In this document: one piece after another, positions 48,059-58,893 of the stretch
Position numbering within the stretch: position 1 is the stretch's first letter
Layout: each line of letters starts with the position of its first letter
NCBI GenBank assembly: GCA_032719365.1
Contig: CM064866.1
Span: 9,281,781 to 9,345,780, forward strand
DNA from: Prinsepia uniflora
Taxonomy: Eukaryota > Streptophyta > Magnoliopsida > Rosales > Rosaceae
Direction: 5' to 3'
Length of the DNA: 64,000 nt
Program-made: the position numbers and the translations under genes
The notes under the pieces: model-generated
Told to the model about the DNA's origin: nothing
Database searches by the model: none
The model's input: the letters and a program-made list of their open reading frames with translations, nothing else

Positions 48059-51000
48059 ACCTTCCCTCCTTAATTAATTTCGTCCTCGAAATTCCAACCG
48101 ACCTAATTCTAACCGTTCTTCCCTCCTTAATTTATTTTCGTTCCCGAAACTTCAACTATATTAGTTCCACATCCACCTCGTGGAAAGTACAATCTACCTC
48201 GCAATACGCGTACACTCGTACACCAGCTAACCAAACCAAAACTCGTCTGCACCCAGACGTACCACTAACACTCACGTCACATCGGCTACACTTGACCACT
48301 TCGAATGACAGTAGCCATACGTTCCGAATTAACACCACTTGTCAAATCTACCCTTTCGCTGACATAAACAACTCTACGGTTCCTTCTTCAATCTCCAACC
48401 TATCTTGACGTCTGCTCCCACTGGGAGTCACCAAACCGCACTTAACGATCTACGTTGACACCTCCGACAAACTGTTACCACTTGACAGTCGTCAATCGAA
48501 AATTGTCACTATACTCACTCGTGGTTACACTAACCACCAACTCACTCAACCATGGGTAAACACTCACCCACAAAGCATTTCACTCAATCTGTGTGTAACT
48601 AGACCCATCGGAACTACTATGACCCAATGCACAGTATCCAATGTCCAGTCCACGACCTCAACTAATCCAATGGTATCGGAACCAATCCGACTACCAACAC
48701 GTTCACCAACCTACTACTGGTATATCCTATATACCGTCACCAGACATCACAAGGCGGCCCAGTATCGTACCTCGAACAACGTACAAGGTACATACGTCTA
48801 TCCATCAACCAGACTACAACCACCTAGGTCATAGCCAAACACGTTTCAATTTTTGGAGTCCATCTGTCCAATCCAGTATTTGACAGGTCGAACTCCGACC
48901 CATTATTCGTTTCCAAATCTGAACCCGAATCCGCAATCATTATTCCGTAAGCTAGCATTTGGAATAACCATTCCGAACCCAAATCCATAAAAGGAAAATC
49001 CACAGTCAAGCTCTAGAATCAAATCCTGAATCGTCACCCAGAAATCTGATTCTAAAACTCGAAATATCGTTCACGTCTACCGAGACGTATCAAAACCGAA
49101 CCTATCAGTTACCTGATCAACCGATTACACACCATACATTAGATTGACTTCATAGAGAAATCAATCCCAACATCCACACAGCTCTAGGGCTGACCATATC
49201 CGACCACGTCGGAAAACTACTCATCGGACAACTACTCAGGTGAGTAATAAGTCATATGGGATTTACCTTGAAAAGAAGTTCAGTCCCATCATGCTCCACT
49301 CAACATCCAAGTAAGAGTGATAAACTCTCCACCTATCTGGATCATCCAAATCACGATCCAGATCCAACACTACGTCAACCGACCATAGATGTCACGATCC
49401 CCGATCGTCACGACGTCCAAAGTCCTCAACCATTTCCCACATCTAAATAGATTAGTCAACGACGAGACACGCCGAGACTGTGGGTTCTCACTGATTACCT
49501 CGTATCGATCCTTGTCATTCCACCGAGGAAAATCAAACATGATACAAGACTATGACATCAAAACTCATCCTATGTGAATACAACCAACACTCGCTGCACT
49601 CACCACGTCATGTAACCTGACATCGTCTACCACCAAGTAGAAAATAAGGAATCTCAGTCACCTAACCTTGATATACTCAACTCCTCATGATGACCCAAAA
49701 CAAATCCTGGGTCCACCAACTAATACACGATCGGCGTACTAGTGGCAACCAACAACATCTACATCATCTACCATCATCAATCATGGTAGAATCTGAGAAG
49801 TCACCCAAAACGACTTCGAAATATCCAATACTAATGCGGAAAACCCGCATTCGATTCGTCACCTCAATCGCAACCTCTTGCGATTCCGAAGTTCCAACAA
49901 AATTGGAAACAACATACCCGGACATCAACCACGTGTCCATAATCAGTCTAACTCACTACCAAGTTCGACTGTCGATTTACACTGTTTATGCACATCCAAA
50001 AGGATGTCAATTCATCCTAATCTGACGTACCGCTCAACTGAAGAGTCACAACAGACACCTGCTGTGATCTGCAGTCAAATTTCTGCAAACCACCATATCT
50101 AACCAATTCTGACCAACTCTGGCCAACACTGACCAACTGGTCGCTAGTCCCCCACGGCAGTATTCGATCCTCACGTCTCAACTACCGTTGGATCCTATCC
50201 AGTCCATCACTATCCGTGATCCACTCCCGAACCACAGATACCGAACATATACGTAACTCGATGGAGTCACATCCCAACTCGTGACTCACCGTCATCACAA
50301 TCACCAGTACCAGTACCAATGTCAGTATCAGCACCAACGCATTATCACTTGCACTAGTATCAGCACACAGGCATCCACACTAGTATCAGTATCAGCATCG
50401 ACACACAGGGTGCAAATCTGACAACCCTGGATCTCCGCTCATACCAAGCGATGACCCCGTACCTCTGCTCGAATAGGAGAAACTCTGCCTCCCTCGAACC
50501 CAACAACTCTGGGTACAGTCACCCTGATAACTTATACGAGAAAAGGAAAATGTCCCCTGAACGTCCCCGATTCCCAACAACTGTAACTACAACCATCCTC
50601 GGTAGTAATGCCTGCCACAACTTATGCAAACCAAACCACCAGGCATTACAATCTAGACTCCGCATCCAACGAAATCAACTGCCCGTATTAATCACTCCGT
50701 ATCCCACTCAGGGATTCCATCGACAAGTACCAACCCTGGTAACTCGTCCAAATCAAACTCTACCAGTCGTAACCCGACTAACCCAATGTCATCTACCAGG
50801 TCATCCATGATCGTAGTTGTACCAACAATCCATCATAACTAATGTAGCACGACAACCTACTAGGTTTAACCAATAAGTACAACCTCGGCTGCGAAGTGCA
50901 GTCCCAACACTAAGCTGACATGACTCGACCGACGATCTCATCAAAGTTGAGACCACACGCCAACTCACCTTTCCGAACCATACACCCAAGGTAGGGTTCC

Positions 51001-51502
51001 ACAATCACTAACTAGAGTTCCTCAGAACCCAACTGCGAAAAGCAGTAAAATCAACAATCTGACCGACCCCGCGGTCCGACATCATAAAGACATCAATCCA
51101 ATCCTACCGTCGATCCAACTCAACAATATTTGACCATCCGATGATCATAATTCCTAACCAGTCGTCGGAACGGATCCTACGACATCGTGAAAGACGATCC
51201 CAACTAACCGCCTCACGATCAAAACGTTAACGTACAGGTACGTCATCCCTTCCGTAGGGTCTCACACTATCAACCCTGACAGAACTATGGCAACCCCGGC
51301 CTCAAATACCGAACCAAGGCATGCCAATCCTACTAACTATCGTACGGGTACCCTAACTATCAGGTTGATAATGAACTGTAGCCCCTTGAGATATCACATC
51401 CTCGACCTGCATACATACTCCAAGATCTCCGCGGTTGCTCGAATAGAGACAACCCCGCTCTAATAAGCATCCTACGAGCAATCCTATGCTCTGATACCAC
51501 AT
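48059..51502 (-). other. Noncoding interior of the Tekay LARD
   Basis: No gag-pol motif in any frame, although base composition is not extreme. At its left end the purine tract AAGGAGGGAAGG with the adjoining CGAGGACGAAATT (minus strand) is present, and a similar block recurs about 60 bp inward (48114-48155). A CAGTA/CAGCA-rich stretch lies at about 50290-50400. The primer site TGGTATCAGAGCATAGG (minus strand) is at 51484-51500. Confidence 0.75.
51484..51500 (-). other. Tekay LARD primer-binding site
   Basis: TGGTATCAGAGCATAGG on the minus strand, two bases after the LTR end; the same 17 bases as at 5503-5519. Confidence 0.9.
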
Positions 51503-54491
51503 TGACAGGACCCATCCCAATCCCCCTGGGATTAACGTGGGATGACCCTGCTCCCGTCTGACACGAAGTGTCAGACAAGAGATATTTCCAACTGCTCCCG
51601 TTTGACACGGAGTGTCAGACAAGGGATACTTCCGACCTTTGCCCTCCCGGGCTATCAGAGTACGCCAGGATCCGGAGGAGGCATGTGATATCTCGGTCTC
51701 TGCTACAGTCCACACCGTAATCAACCTGAAGGGTATTAAAAACAGAAAGACTGTGAGTGGACAAAAATAAAGAATTTATAAAAAACATATTTCATAAAGA
51801 AGACCTTTATACCCTCCACTAAAAAGCATGCATGCATAGTAAAATTATTTATCCAAACACATATGTTAAAACAACCATAATTAGGGTCTCAGCCCCGAGT
51901 TCCGTAAATCCAAGTCACACGGGCTCCTGCCCAAAACCATTTACTGAAAACCATAACATAATAACCATATGTGGGATCTCAGCCCAAAACCATTTATCAT
52001 CATAAACACAATTTCCCAAACCAATTGAAATCATGTTTATCCCTTATATTCATATCCAGAACCTGTCACGGTAAAATAGAGCTACACGTGTGCTAACCGG
52101 GGTCTCAAACCCAAGTCTCTCCAGGGTCCACCCAGGTCAATGTTCGTAGATCAATGACCCTCCCTGGAGGTAACGAACCATGCCCATCCTGAGAGTAAGG
52201 AACCCAACTGGGGGGCGACTCCACTCAGTCAGTGCTCCGTGACTACTCCGGGGTCCACCCAGGCCAACGAACCTCCCCAGAGGAGACAATCATATATAAA
52301 GGATGGAATATGAAAAAACCTTTTGAAATCATTCTTTAAACCTTTCAAGAATTCATGCCCGGCCCCCATAAGCCGTCATAATCCATAAAATCCTTTTCGA
52401 GGGTTCATGCCAGTTCCCATAAATCGTCATGACCCGTAAATCCATTTCAAGGGTTCATGCCGGTTCCCATAAACCGTCATGAACCATAAAAACCATTTGT
52501 AATACATAACTGGGCCCTAGGCCCGAATCCACATAGAAACTGGACCTCAAGTCCGAATTGTAAACCAACTGGGCCTCCGGCCCGATTCCGTAAATCAAAT
52601 GGACCTCAAGTCCCAGAATTACCTTTTCAAATCCAAAATTATTTCATTAAATTATTTCCAAAATCATATGAATGGAAAATCAGTGGAAAACTGAAAAACC
52701 TCGATTTACGTGCAAGCACGTAAATCGCCTCTAAATACGTGAAACCATATAATTCACAAATATCCGAATCAACATTATCAAATCACATTCATTATCCTTT
52801 TGGAAATCCAAAACCATTTCATTTAGACCAATAAAGACCTACAACCCCGTATAGGGCCGAAACCTCGAAATACGTGCCTATACGTAACCACACATCCAAA
52901 TGCACTCATGGCATCACAAACAAGTATTTAAAACATATAGTAAACATTTATGCATGCACCAATTTAGAAAACAAGGTCCACTCACAGACCGTCCGAGCTG
53001 CTGCCTCAATTTGCGTGCCATACGGCTCCCCGAGCCGATCACCGTCACCGGGACTTCCAAACCTGTCCAAATTTTAATAGAAGGTTACTAACTACTTAAT
53101 TAACCTCCTACCAAAGCCCCGTAATTTTTTCGAACTTTTAACTATTTTTAAAACCGAACCTAAACCTTCCGATGCCCAGAAACATATCGAGACGGTGTCC
53201 GATCGACTCGAAACCAGTCCCAAAATGTTCGTTACATCGAATAGATGATTTCGTATGTTGGACACATCCCCAAATTCTCCCCCACGTGCCCGCACGCGCC
53301 GCCTGAAGTGGCTGCGCGTGGGAGCCACGTGCCTGTGAACAGTGCTTCTCCTACCTCGGTCAGACCGGTCTGAACCGGTCCGGTCCAGTTTTTCCTGCAA
53401 CTTGGACCGGCGTGACCGGTCCATGCTCATTCCGGCCCAATTTTTCACCGATTCCACTCCTAATCGATCCTAATCTTCATATAATCGTCCTAGGAACCTA
53501 ACCTAATTAATTAGAGATCCTAAAACCACCTAAACCCGACCGGTCCAAAAAGTCCCTCACGATTCGATTTTCCCGAAACCTCCCAGGGCTTCCCCGACGT
53601 CCAACCACCACCAAAACCTCTCTAACAACTCCCTAGCAACCTATTTAACTCAAACCAATCGTCCAAATCGACCCATAACAACAGAAATGAAAAATGGATT
53701 GAAATCGGTTAAAACCGATACCTGTGCACTGTTTCCTCCATCGCCGTCCACGACGGCTCCGCCTGGCCAGCCACCACGTTCAGCTGGTCCTCCTCACTTC
53801 TCTGGCCTCTCTCAAATGGTCAAGGGTCAGGGTTTGGGTTGTGGATGAGAATGGTGGATCGGGTTGGTTTTTGGGTGGATGGAAAAATGGAAAATGGTCG
53901 ATGCAATTTGGAATGGGAGATGCATGAATGAATTTGGGTGGCCTGTGGATGGGTGACATGTGTCACTCATCCATTGGGTCCCCATAAAATATCTGGGCCC
54001 CACTAAGTCCAAAAGTGCAACTGTCTCGTAATTCGTGCAATAGTACGTTCGAATTTCCGTGAACCGTAACTTCGCCGTCGAACGTCCGAATTCGACGTGC
54101 CGCCTGTCTACGAATTCGTATCGTCCTTTTCTACGTAACGGTCTTTGGCCCTCGGCCATTGGACCTCCTGGTCAAAAAGTCAACATTTGACCCCCCCTTT
54201 TATCCAAAATTACCAAAATGCCCCTAAACTTCCGAACGTCATAACTTCCTCCTCGAATGTCGGAATTGAACGTGCCACCTATCTATGAACTCGTGACGTC
54301 ACGAACTACGTCACGGTCATCGGTCAAAGTCCATTTGACCGTCCGAATGAAAAGTCAACGTTTTGCCACCATCAGGGGTAAAACGGTCATTTCGCATCGT
54401 TCTTCCGATTTAGCCTAACTAATCACCGATTAACCTCACTAATCGTGATTAGTCACTAATTTAATCATGGAATTTGGGACGGGTCGTTACA
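51503..54491 (-). repeat. Tekay LARD 5' LTR
   Basis: 2989 bp, closely similar to 45083-48058 with point changes and a 12-bp insertion near 53745. It carries the best as-1-like site (54294-54313) and an inverted W-box pair (54322-54340). Confidence 0.92.
54294..54313. promoter_or_regulatory. as-1-like element in the LARD 5' LTR
   Basis: TGACGTCACGAACTACGTCA, identical to 8677-8696. It lies about 180 bp inside the U3 end. The inverted W-box pair GGTCAAAGTCCATTTGACC begins 8 bp later. Confidence 0.55.
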
Positions 54492-54496
54492 TAGAG

Positions 54497-54679
54497 TCAG
54501 TCAGAGGTGTTTAGAAACTTTGTTGGAGCGGGTGCACAACTGGCGCCACGTGGTGGGCGGAGTTTGGCTAAACAGTCGACGGGGATTTGGCGGTGACTGT
54601 GTGCACTTGCAGACGTGACTAGTGAGCATTGGTAGGCTGGATCACATTCACTGTGACTCTTGCTAGCACCACGAATATG
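54497..54679. other. Tat2 interior with a duplicated 72-75-bp segment
   Basis: The segment beginning GAGCATTGGTAGGCTGG at 54622 repeats the one at 45008-45082, which lies on the other side of the LARD. With the LARD removed the two copies are roughly 200 bp apart. No coding call is made for this part. Confidence 0.6.
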
Positions 54680-55438
54680 CTCGCTATGCGTCAAGGTGCC
54701 GAGAGACCCAGCAAACTTGCTTTGTGGGAGCGTGGCGGTTCTCGTGGCCTAAGTCTGTTCCGAGGGAAAGATATGGAGTTTGAGAAGTCAGAAGACTTCA
54801 TGGAGTGGAAGGCTCGCAATCAAATTGCCTTTCCAAGCGACGTTCTCGTGGAGCTTGGCGACAGACATGCCTCTCCAGACTTAAGGCTCGCACTTCCGTA
54901 TGTTTGATGAGCTATACAACGGGTTTGGAGGTCAGCCTGATCTCAAAAAGATTGACATGGTCCTTAAAATTCCTCCAGAGTTCCGGGACATGAGCCGGCT
55001 ACTTTCTCCATTTAAAGATATGAATGACGGGAGGCCTTCAGACATCCTAATCAAGGAGTGGTTGAGCGCTCCACTTCGCTTGAAAGAAACCATTGTTCAG
55101 AAGAAGAACAATATGCAAGGACCCATTGGTTCTTTGGAGAAAAAGCATGCTGAGCAACTTCTTTCCAAATCCGACCGTTCTGGTCCCGCGAATGTGCCAC
55201 CTTGACGCGAAGGGCCGCAGAAATAGAAAGTTATGTTGTCGATGTGAGATTACGATAACTTAAGAAAACTTAAGGTTATTACTTCACATTGGAAGTCAAA
55301 GTGGGCGAGCTGGAGACGATCCGTGCAGAGAGGATGCTGATAGAAAAGGAGCGAGATACCGCTCAAGATGAGCTCTCCCTGCTGCGCAGAAATTTTCAGG
55401 ACTTAGAAGGCTTAGATGCTTCGATGACGAAGGCTTAG
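54680..55438 (+). pseudogene. Broken open region antisense to Tat2, with coiled-coil end
   Basis: Plus-strand reading opposite to the Tat2 gag direction. First frame to 54907 (GRGKDMEF-like part: LSLFRGKDMEFEKSEDFMEW), then after a one-base shift MFDELYNGFGGQPDLKKIDM to 55205 (stop). A third piece from about 55289 reads LEVKVGELETIRAERMLIEK and on to DELSLLRRNFQDLE, a heptad-like acidic/basic helix, and runs into the minisatellite. I do not recognise a family. Extra open reading frames, some antisense, are known between pol and the 3' LTR of Tat-lineage elements, and this could be a decayed one; a captured host gene fragment is the alternative. Confidence 0.5.
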
Positions 55439-55907
55439 GTGTTTCGCATGGCGAAGGCTTAGATGCTTCGCAGGACGAAGGCTTGAATGCTTTGCAGGGC
55501 GAAGGCTTGGATGCTTCGCATGGCGAAGGCTTGGATGCTTCGATGACGAAGGCTTAGATGCTTCGCAGGATGAAGGCTTAGATGCTTCGCAGGGCGAAGG
55601 CTTGGATGCTTCGATGACGAAGGCTTAGATGCTTCACAGGACGAAGGCTTGAATGCTTCGCAGAGCGACGGATGCTTCGCAGGGCGAAGACTTAGATGCT
55701 TCGATGACGAAGGCTTAGATGCTTCGCAGGACGAAGGCTTAGATGCTTCGCAGGACGAAGGCTTAGATGCTTCGCAGGGCGAAGGCTTGGATGCTTCGAT
55801 GACGAAGGCTTAGATGCTTCGCAGGACGAAGGCTTAGATGCTTCGCAGGGCAAAGGCTTGGATGCTTCGATGACGAAGGCTTAGATGCTTCGCAGGAAGA
55901 AGGCTTT
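55415..55907. repeat. Hairpin minisatellite, about 21 units of 23-24 bp
   Basis: Units of the type GATGCTTCGCAGGACGAAGG plus CTTA (24 bp) alternate with GATGCTTCGATGACGAAGG plus CTTA (23 bp). Nearly all keep the arms CTTCG and CGAAG; the length change lies in the loop (CAGGA, CAGGG or CATGG against ATGA). A 71-bp higher-order pattern of one 23-bp and two 24-bp units is visible from about 55550 on. Confidence 0.9.
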
Positions 55908-56079
55908 TTACACTAGAGGAATAAGCTTTGAAAATTGTATACGGTGAACAAATAGGTTTGTATGAATTCAGAAAAAATTTTCAATCTTATTCCATTGATA
56001 CTTGAATTTAGAAGACAACTTGAAAAGCAAAATTTGAAAGCTCCATAGAATTTTATGTCTCTCTAATGTTGACATGCAT
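55908..56079. other. Tat2 spacer between minisatellite and gag
   Basis: AT-rich, no motif seen. In an autonomous relative, protease and pol would follow gag on the minus strand here; nothing of them is left. Confidence 0.6.
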
Positions 56080-57999
56080 CTAGTTGATCACCTTTGACGC
56101 TGGCTTATTTGGCTCTTTCTTCTCCATGTGATTTACAGTCTTCTTTTTTATGTAGTCTGTACAATGCCCCTCCTTCATGAGTTTTTGGAGATATCTTTTG
56201 AAAGATATACATGTGCTGATATTGTGCCCATAACATTCATGATAGGCGCACCATTTGGTTTTATCAGCTTTCTCTTGATTTCCCTTGACTGGCTCCGGCT
56301 TCTTAAACCATGGCTTGTCCTTAATTTCATTATGGATCTGATGGACTGGTAAAGATAGTTGCAAGTTAGGCTTCCCCATAACTGGCGTTTGGGAGTGTTG
56401 CCCGGCCTTGCGCTTGTTGAGCTTTCGAGTCGCAAACTTTCCATGGGGCTCATCCTCATTGGAGGCCCTTTCACTAGCCCCAGCATGGTCCTGAGTATGA
56501 GCGGCGCTTTTCTCGTCCTTCCAACTTGCATGTCGCTCTACTAGCGAAAGTATTTTGGTGAGATTTCGCGCATTGCTCATAACGATGTCCCCGTAAAGCT
56601 GGCTATCTCGAGGGAGTCCTTGTTTAAATGTCATTGCTGCAATAAGGTCACTACAGCCGACAATGCGAGACTTCTCTTCACTAAATCTCCGTATGTATTG
56701 TCGCAGAGTGTCTTTTGCTCTCTTTCGGATAGAGAAAAGATGGTCATCTTTTACCTCGATTGTCCGAAGTTGTGCGTATTCCTTCACAAATGCTAGGGCC
56801 AACTCTTCAAAGGACTCAATCGACCTCGGGGGGAGATGATTGAACCAAGTCATGGATTGACCTTGAAGATAAGTTTGAAAAACTTTGCACATGAGCGCAT
56901 CGTTAGACCTGTGGGGGACCATGACTCCTCGGTAATAATCTGTGTTTTACTGGGTCGGAGGCTCCTTTGAATGGAGTGAAGTTTGGCGTTGCGAACCTCT
57001 GGGGGAATGGCTCTTCCTCAATATCCCTTACAAAGGGCGCAGAGAGCTGTATCTGGCGACGTAGGTCGTCTTCTAGATCGCCACCTTGTTGAGCACGAAG
57101 GTGCCTGTCCAGCATTTTTTGAACATCATTAGCCCGCAACGCTCCTCTCTGAGGCGATGAGTCCCTTTGTGCTAATCGTCGAGAACTTCTTTGAGCTTCT
57201 TCCCTTGATCTCTGGGATCGTGCAGGGGAGTAGGCTTCATCTTCCCCTTTACTGCCATAGGCAGATCATTTTGGGTCTTTGTATAGAGCCCGAGGTTGCC
57301 CCTACTCCCATGTGAGTGATGTGAGCGCTCTGTCGGTGAAGTTGCCCCAATCCTACTCCCTAGCCGTTCATGCACTGATGGCTTTAGGCGTTGAGGGCTT
57401 TTTGCTCGGTGAGCTTGACTTTCTTCACTGGAATCGCTTAGCGAAGTGTCTCGTGACATTGTTCGACAGTGGATTGGTTCTTTCCCAGGACGCCTTTGAG
57501 CATGCTCTTGTTTTCCACGTGACGTGGAATGTCTGTCCTGCTCTTGGACTGGTCTCTCTGCGAGGAGTCATTGCAAGAGCTCTGACTGAAGTTGAACTTG
57601 GTTGCTCAACCCTTCAACTTGCTGCGCCAAGTTGTCCTAGGGAGGTTGGTGGTGACTTCTCCCTGAGATGTTATGACAACCGTCCAGAAAGTCCGTTAGG
57701 ACCATGTTTGTTGTGGGCTGATCATGTCATGATGCGTTTCCCATCAACCTCCCGTTTGCTTGTTGTAAAGCAGAAGTTCCTTCCCCTAGCGCGGGTACTT
57801 GGTTAGCTGGAGAGGGGAATGCTCCAAAGCTGAAGGTTGGCCTCCCTTCAAGTGTCTCCATGGGCGATTCTATGGACACATGCCTGGGTTGAGTTGGCCG
57901 CTTCTCCGGAGTCTCAATGTGAGCCTCACTCCTCGTCTGAGCTGTTGAGGCAGAAACACCTTCTCCAGTTGATCGAACGGATCGACGAACCTTAGCCAT
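56080..57999 (-). pseudogene. Tat2 gag (broken)
   Basis: Likely start MAKVRRSVRSTGEGVSAS at 57999. The core includes VRDIEEEPFPQRFATPNFTP (before 56903), a frameshift near 56930, and the long open piece 56922-56080 with FQTYLQGQSMTWFNHLPPRS, FVKEYAQLRTIEVKDDHLFS and LRQYIRRFSEEKSRI. The zinc-knuckle variant is CAYHECYGHNISTC (CX2HX4HX4C), as in Tat-lineage gag proteins. A stop lies near 57172 between the N-terminal and core parts. In active elements gag packages the RNA. The protein stops at 56080 without protease or polymerase. Confidence 0.88.
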
Positions 58000-58040
58000 G
58001 TCGAATCGAAGAATTTGGAAAGTTGTTGATGGATAATTTG

Positions 58041-58252
58041 AACAACGTTCAGAATCTTCGAACAATGTCGATGAACGACGAACGAAGGAAGATGAACGAT
58101 GAACAACGTTCAAAATCTTCGAACAATGTCAATGAACGACGAACGAAGAAAGATGAACGATGAACAATTTCTTGATGAGCGATGAACAACGTTCAAAATT
58201 CTTCGAACAATGTCGATGAACGACGAACGAAGAAAGATGAACGATGAACAAA
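58041..58252. repeat. 61-bp tandem repeats in the Tat2 leader
   Basis: Three copies of a unit of about 61 bp beginning GAACAACGTTCAGAATCTTC or a close variant (58041, 58102 and about 58186), with a short partial unit between the second and third. They lie between the gag start and the primer site. A diverged counterpart is present in Tat1 (34150-34245). Confidence 0.8.
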
Positions 58253-58287
58253 TGAGAGAGCTTCTGCTGAGTATTCCTCAATAGCTC

Positions 58288-58304
58288 TTAATGAAAGCAC
58301 CAAT
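58288..58304 (-). other. Tat2 primer-binding region
   Basis: On the minus strand ATTGGTGCTTTCATTAAGAG directly follows the LTR end TTCAACA, a sequence style found at this place in Tat-lineage elements. The tRNA was not identified. Confidence 0.55.
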
Positions 58305-58888
58305 TGTTGAATCAAAGATTGAACCCGCCGCAAAAAGTTCTCACAATTCCTGCAAACAGCAAACAATTAGCTATCGTTGCCTCGATCGATTTACCCGGGG
58401 GGTTGTTCGACCAAGAACACTCCGATGCTTAAGTTAGCTTTGAGAGAGGAAAAAAATATACTTCGAAGCGAAGAATCAACGTACCTTGGAAATGAAATGT
58501 GTCTCGCTATTTATAGGAAAATCTTGGGAGCCTTGGAGCGTTCTGATTGGTCGGTTGAATATTTAATTAATAAAAAATATATTATTAATTAAATATACTA
58601 TTTAATAATTGTAATGATGGTTCATCATGATAGTAATGACAATTATTGTATTTTGATATCAATATTAATTATCCATTATTAAGAATAACGACAATTAACT
58701 CTCGGGGTGAATATTAATATTACGGAGATTTTAACTCAATCAAATAACGTATTTAACTGGTAAATAGATTATTTAATGTGCGGGTGTTTTCAAATGATCA
58801 ACGTTATTACCAGGGGCGATTTGGTCATTTTTGGGAATTACGGGCCACGTGGCAGCTCCATAATTTTCGGATGATTTTAGATTCCACA
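58305..58888 (-). repeat. Tat2 5' LTR
   Basis: 584 bp, same length as the left LTR with few differences. Minus-strand TATA box at 58508-58515. It is followed on the plus strand by the target duplication CACGT (58889-58893). Confidence 0.92.
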
Positions 58889-58893
58889 CACGT

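Larger units (their letters stand above)
45083..54491 (-). mobile_element. Tekay-like LARD (noncoding), inserted in Tat2
   Basis: 9409 bp with perfect duplication TAGAG (45078-45082 and 54492-54496). LTRs are 45083-48058 (2976 bp) and 51503-54491 (2989 bp), plus-strand TGACAGGACCC...GGGTCGTTACA. On the minus strand a tRNA-Met-type primer site follows the 5' LTR and a polypurine tract precedes the 3' LTR. The 3.44-kb interior encodes no recognisable gag or pol. It shares LTR type with the solo LTR at 10538 and part of the one at 1652. Confidence 0.93.
34884..58888 (-). mobile_element. Tat-like Ty3/gypsy element with two nested LARDs (Tat2)
   Basis: Two 584-bp LTRs (34884-35467 and 58305-58888) 23 kb apart are flanked by the same pentamer CACGT (34879-34883 and 58889-58893). 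Without the two nested elements (35606-43515 and 45083-54491) the element is about 6.7 kb. Between the LTRs lie a leader with tandem repeats, a broken gag, a minisatellite, an antisense open region and a Tekay-LTR-like piece; pol is absent. It is therefore non-autonomous. The LTRs look very alike, suggesting a younger insertion than Tat1. Confidence 0.92.

Noticed and set aside
48059..51502. Possible host gene in the LARD interior
   Set aside because: It has short open frames on both strands only, no splice-supported chain or domain, and it lies between LTR, primer site and polypurine tract.
57279..57806. 175-residue plus-strand open frame in the Tat2 gag region
   Set aside because: It is antisense to recognisable gag sequence, low in distinctive motifs, and not matched by any family I know.
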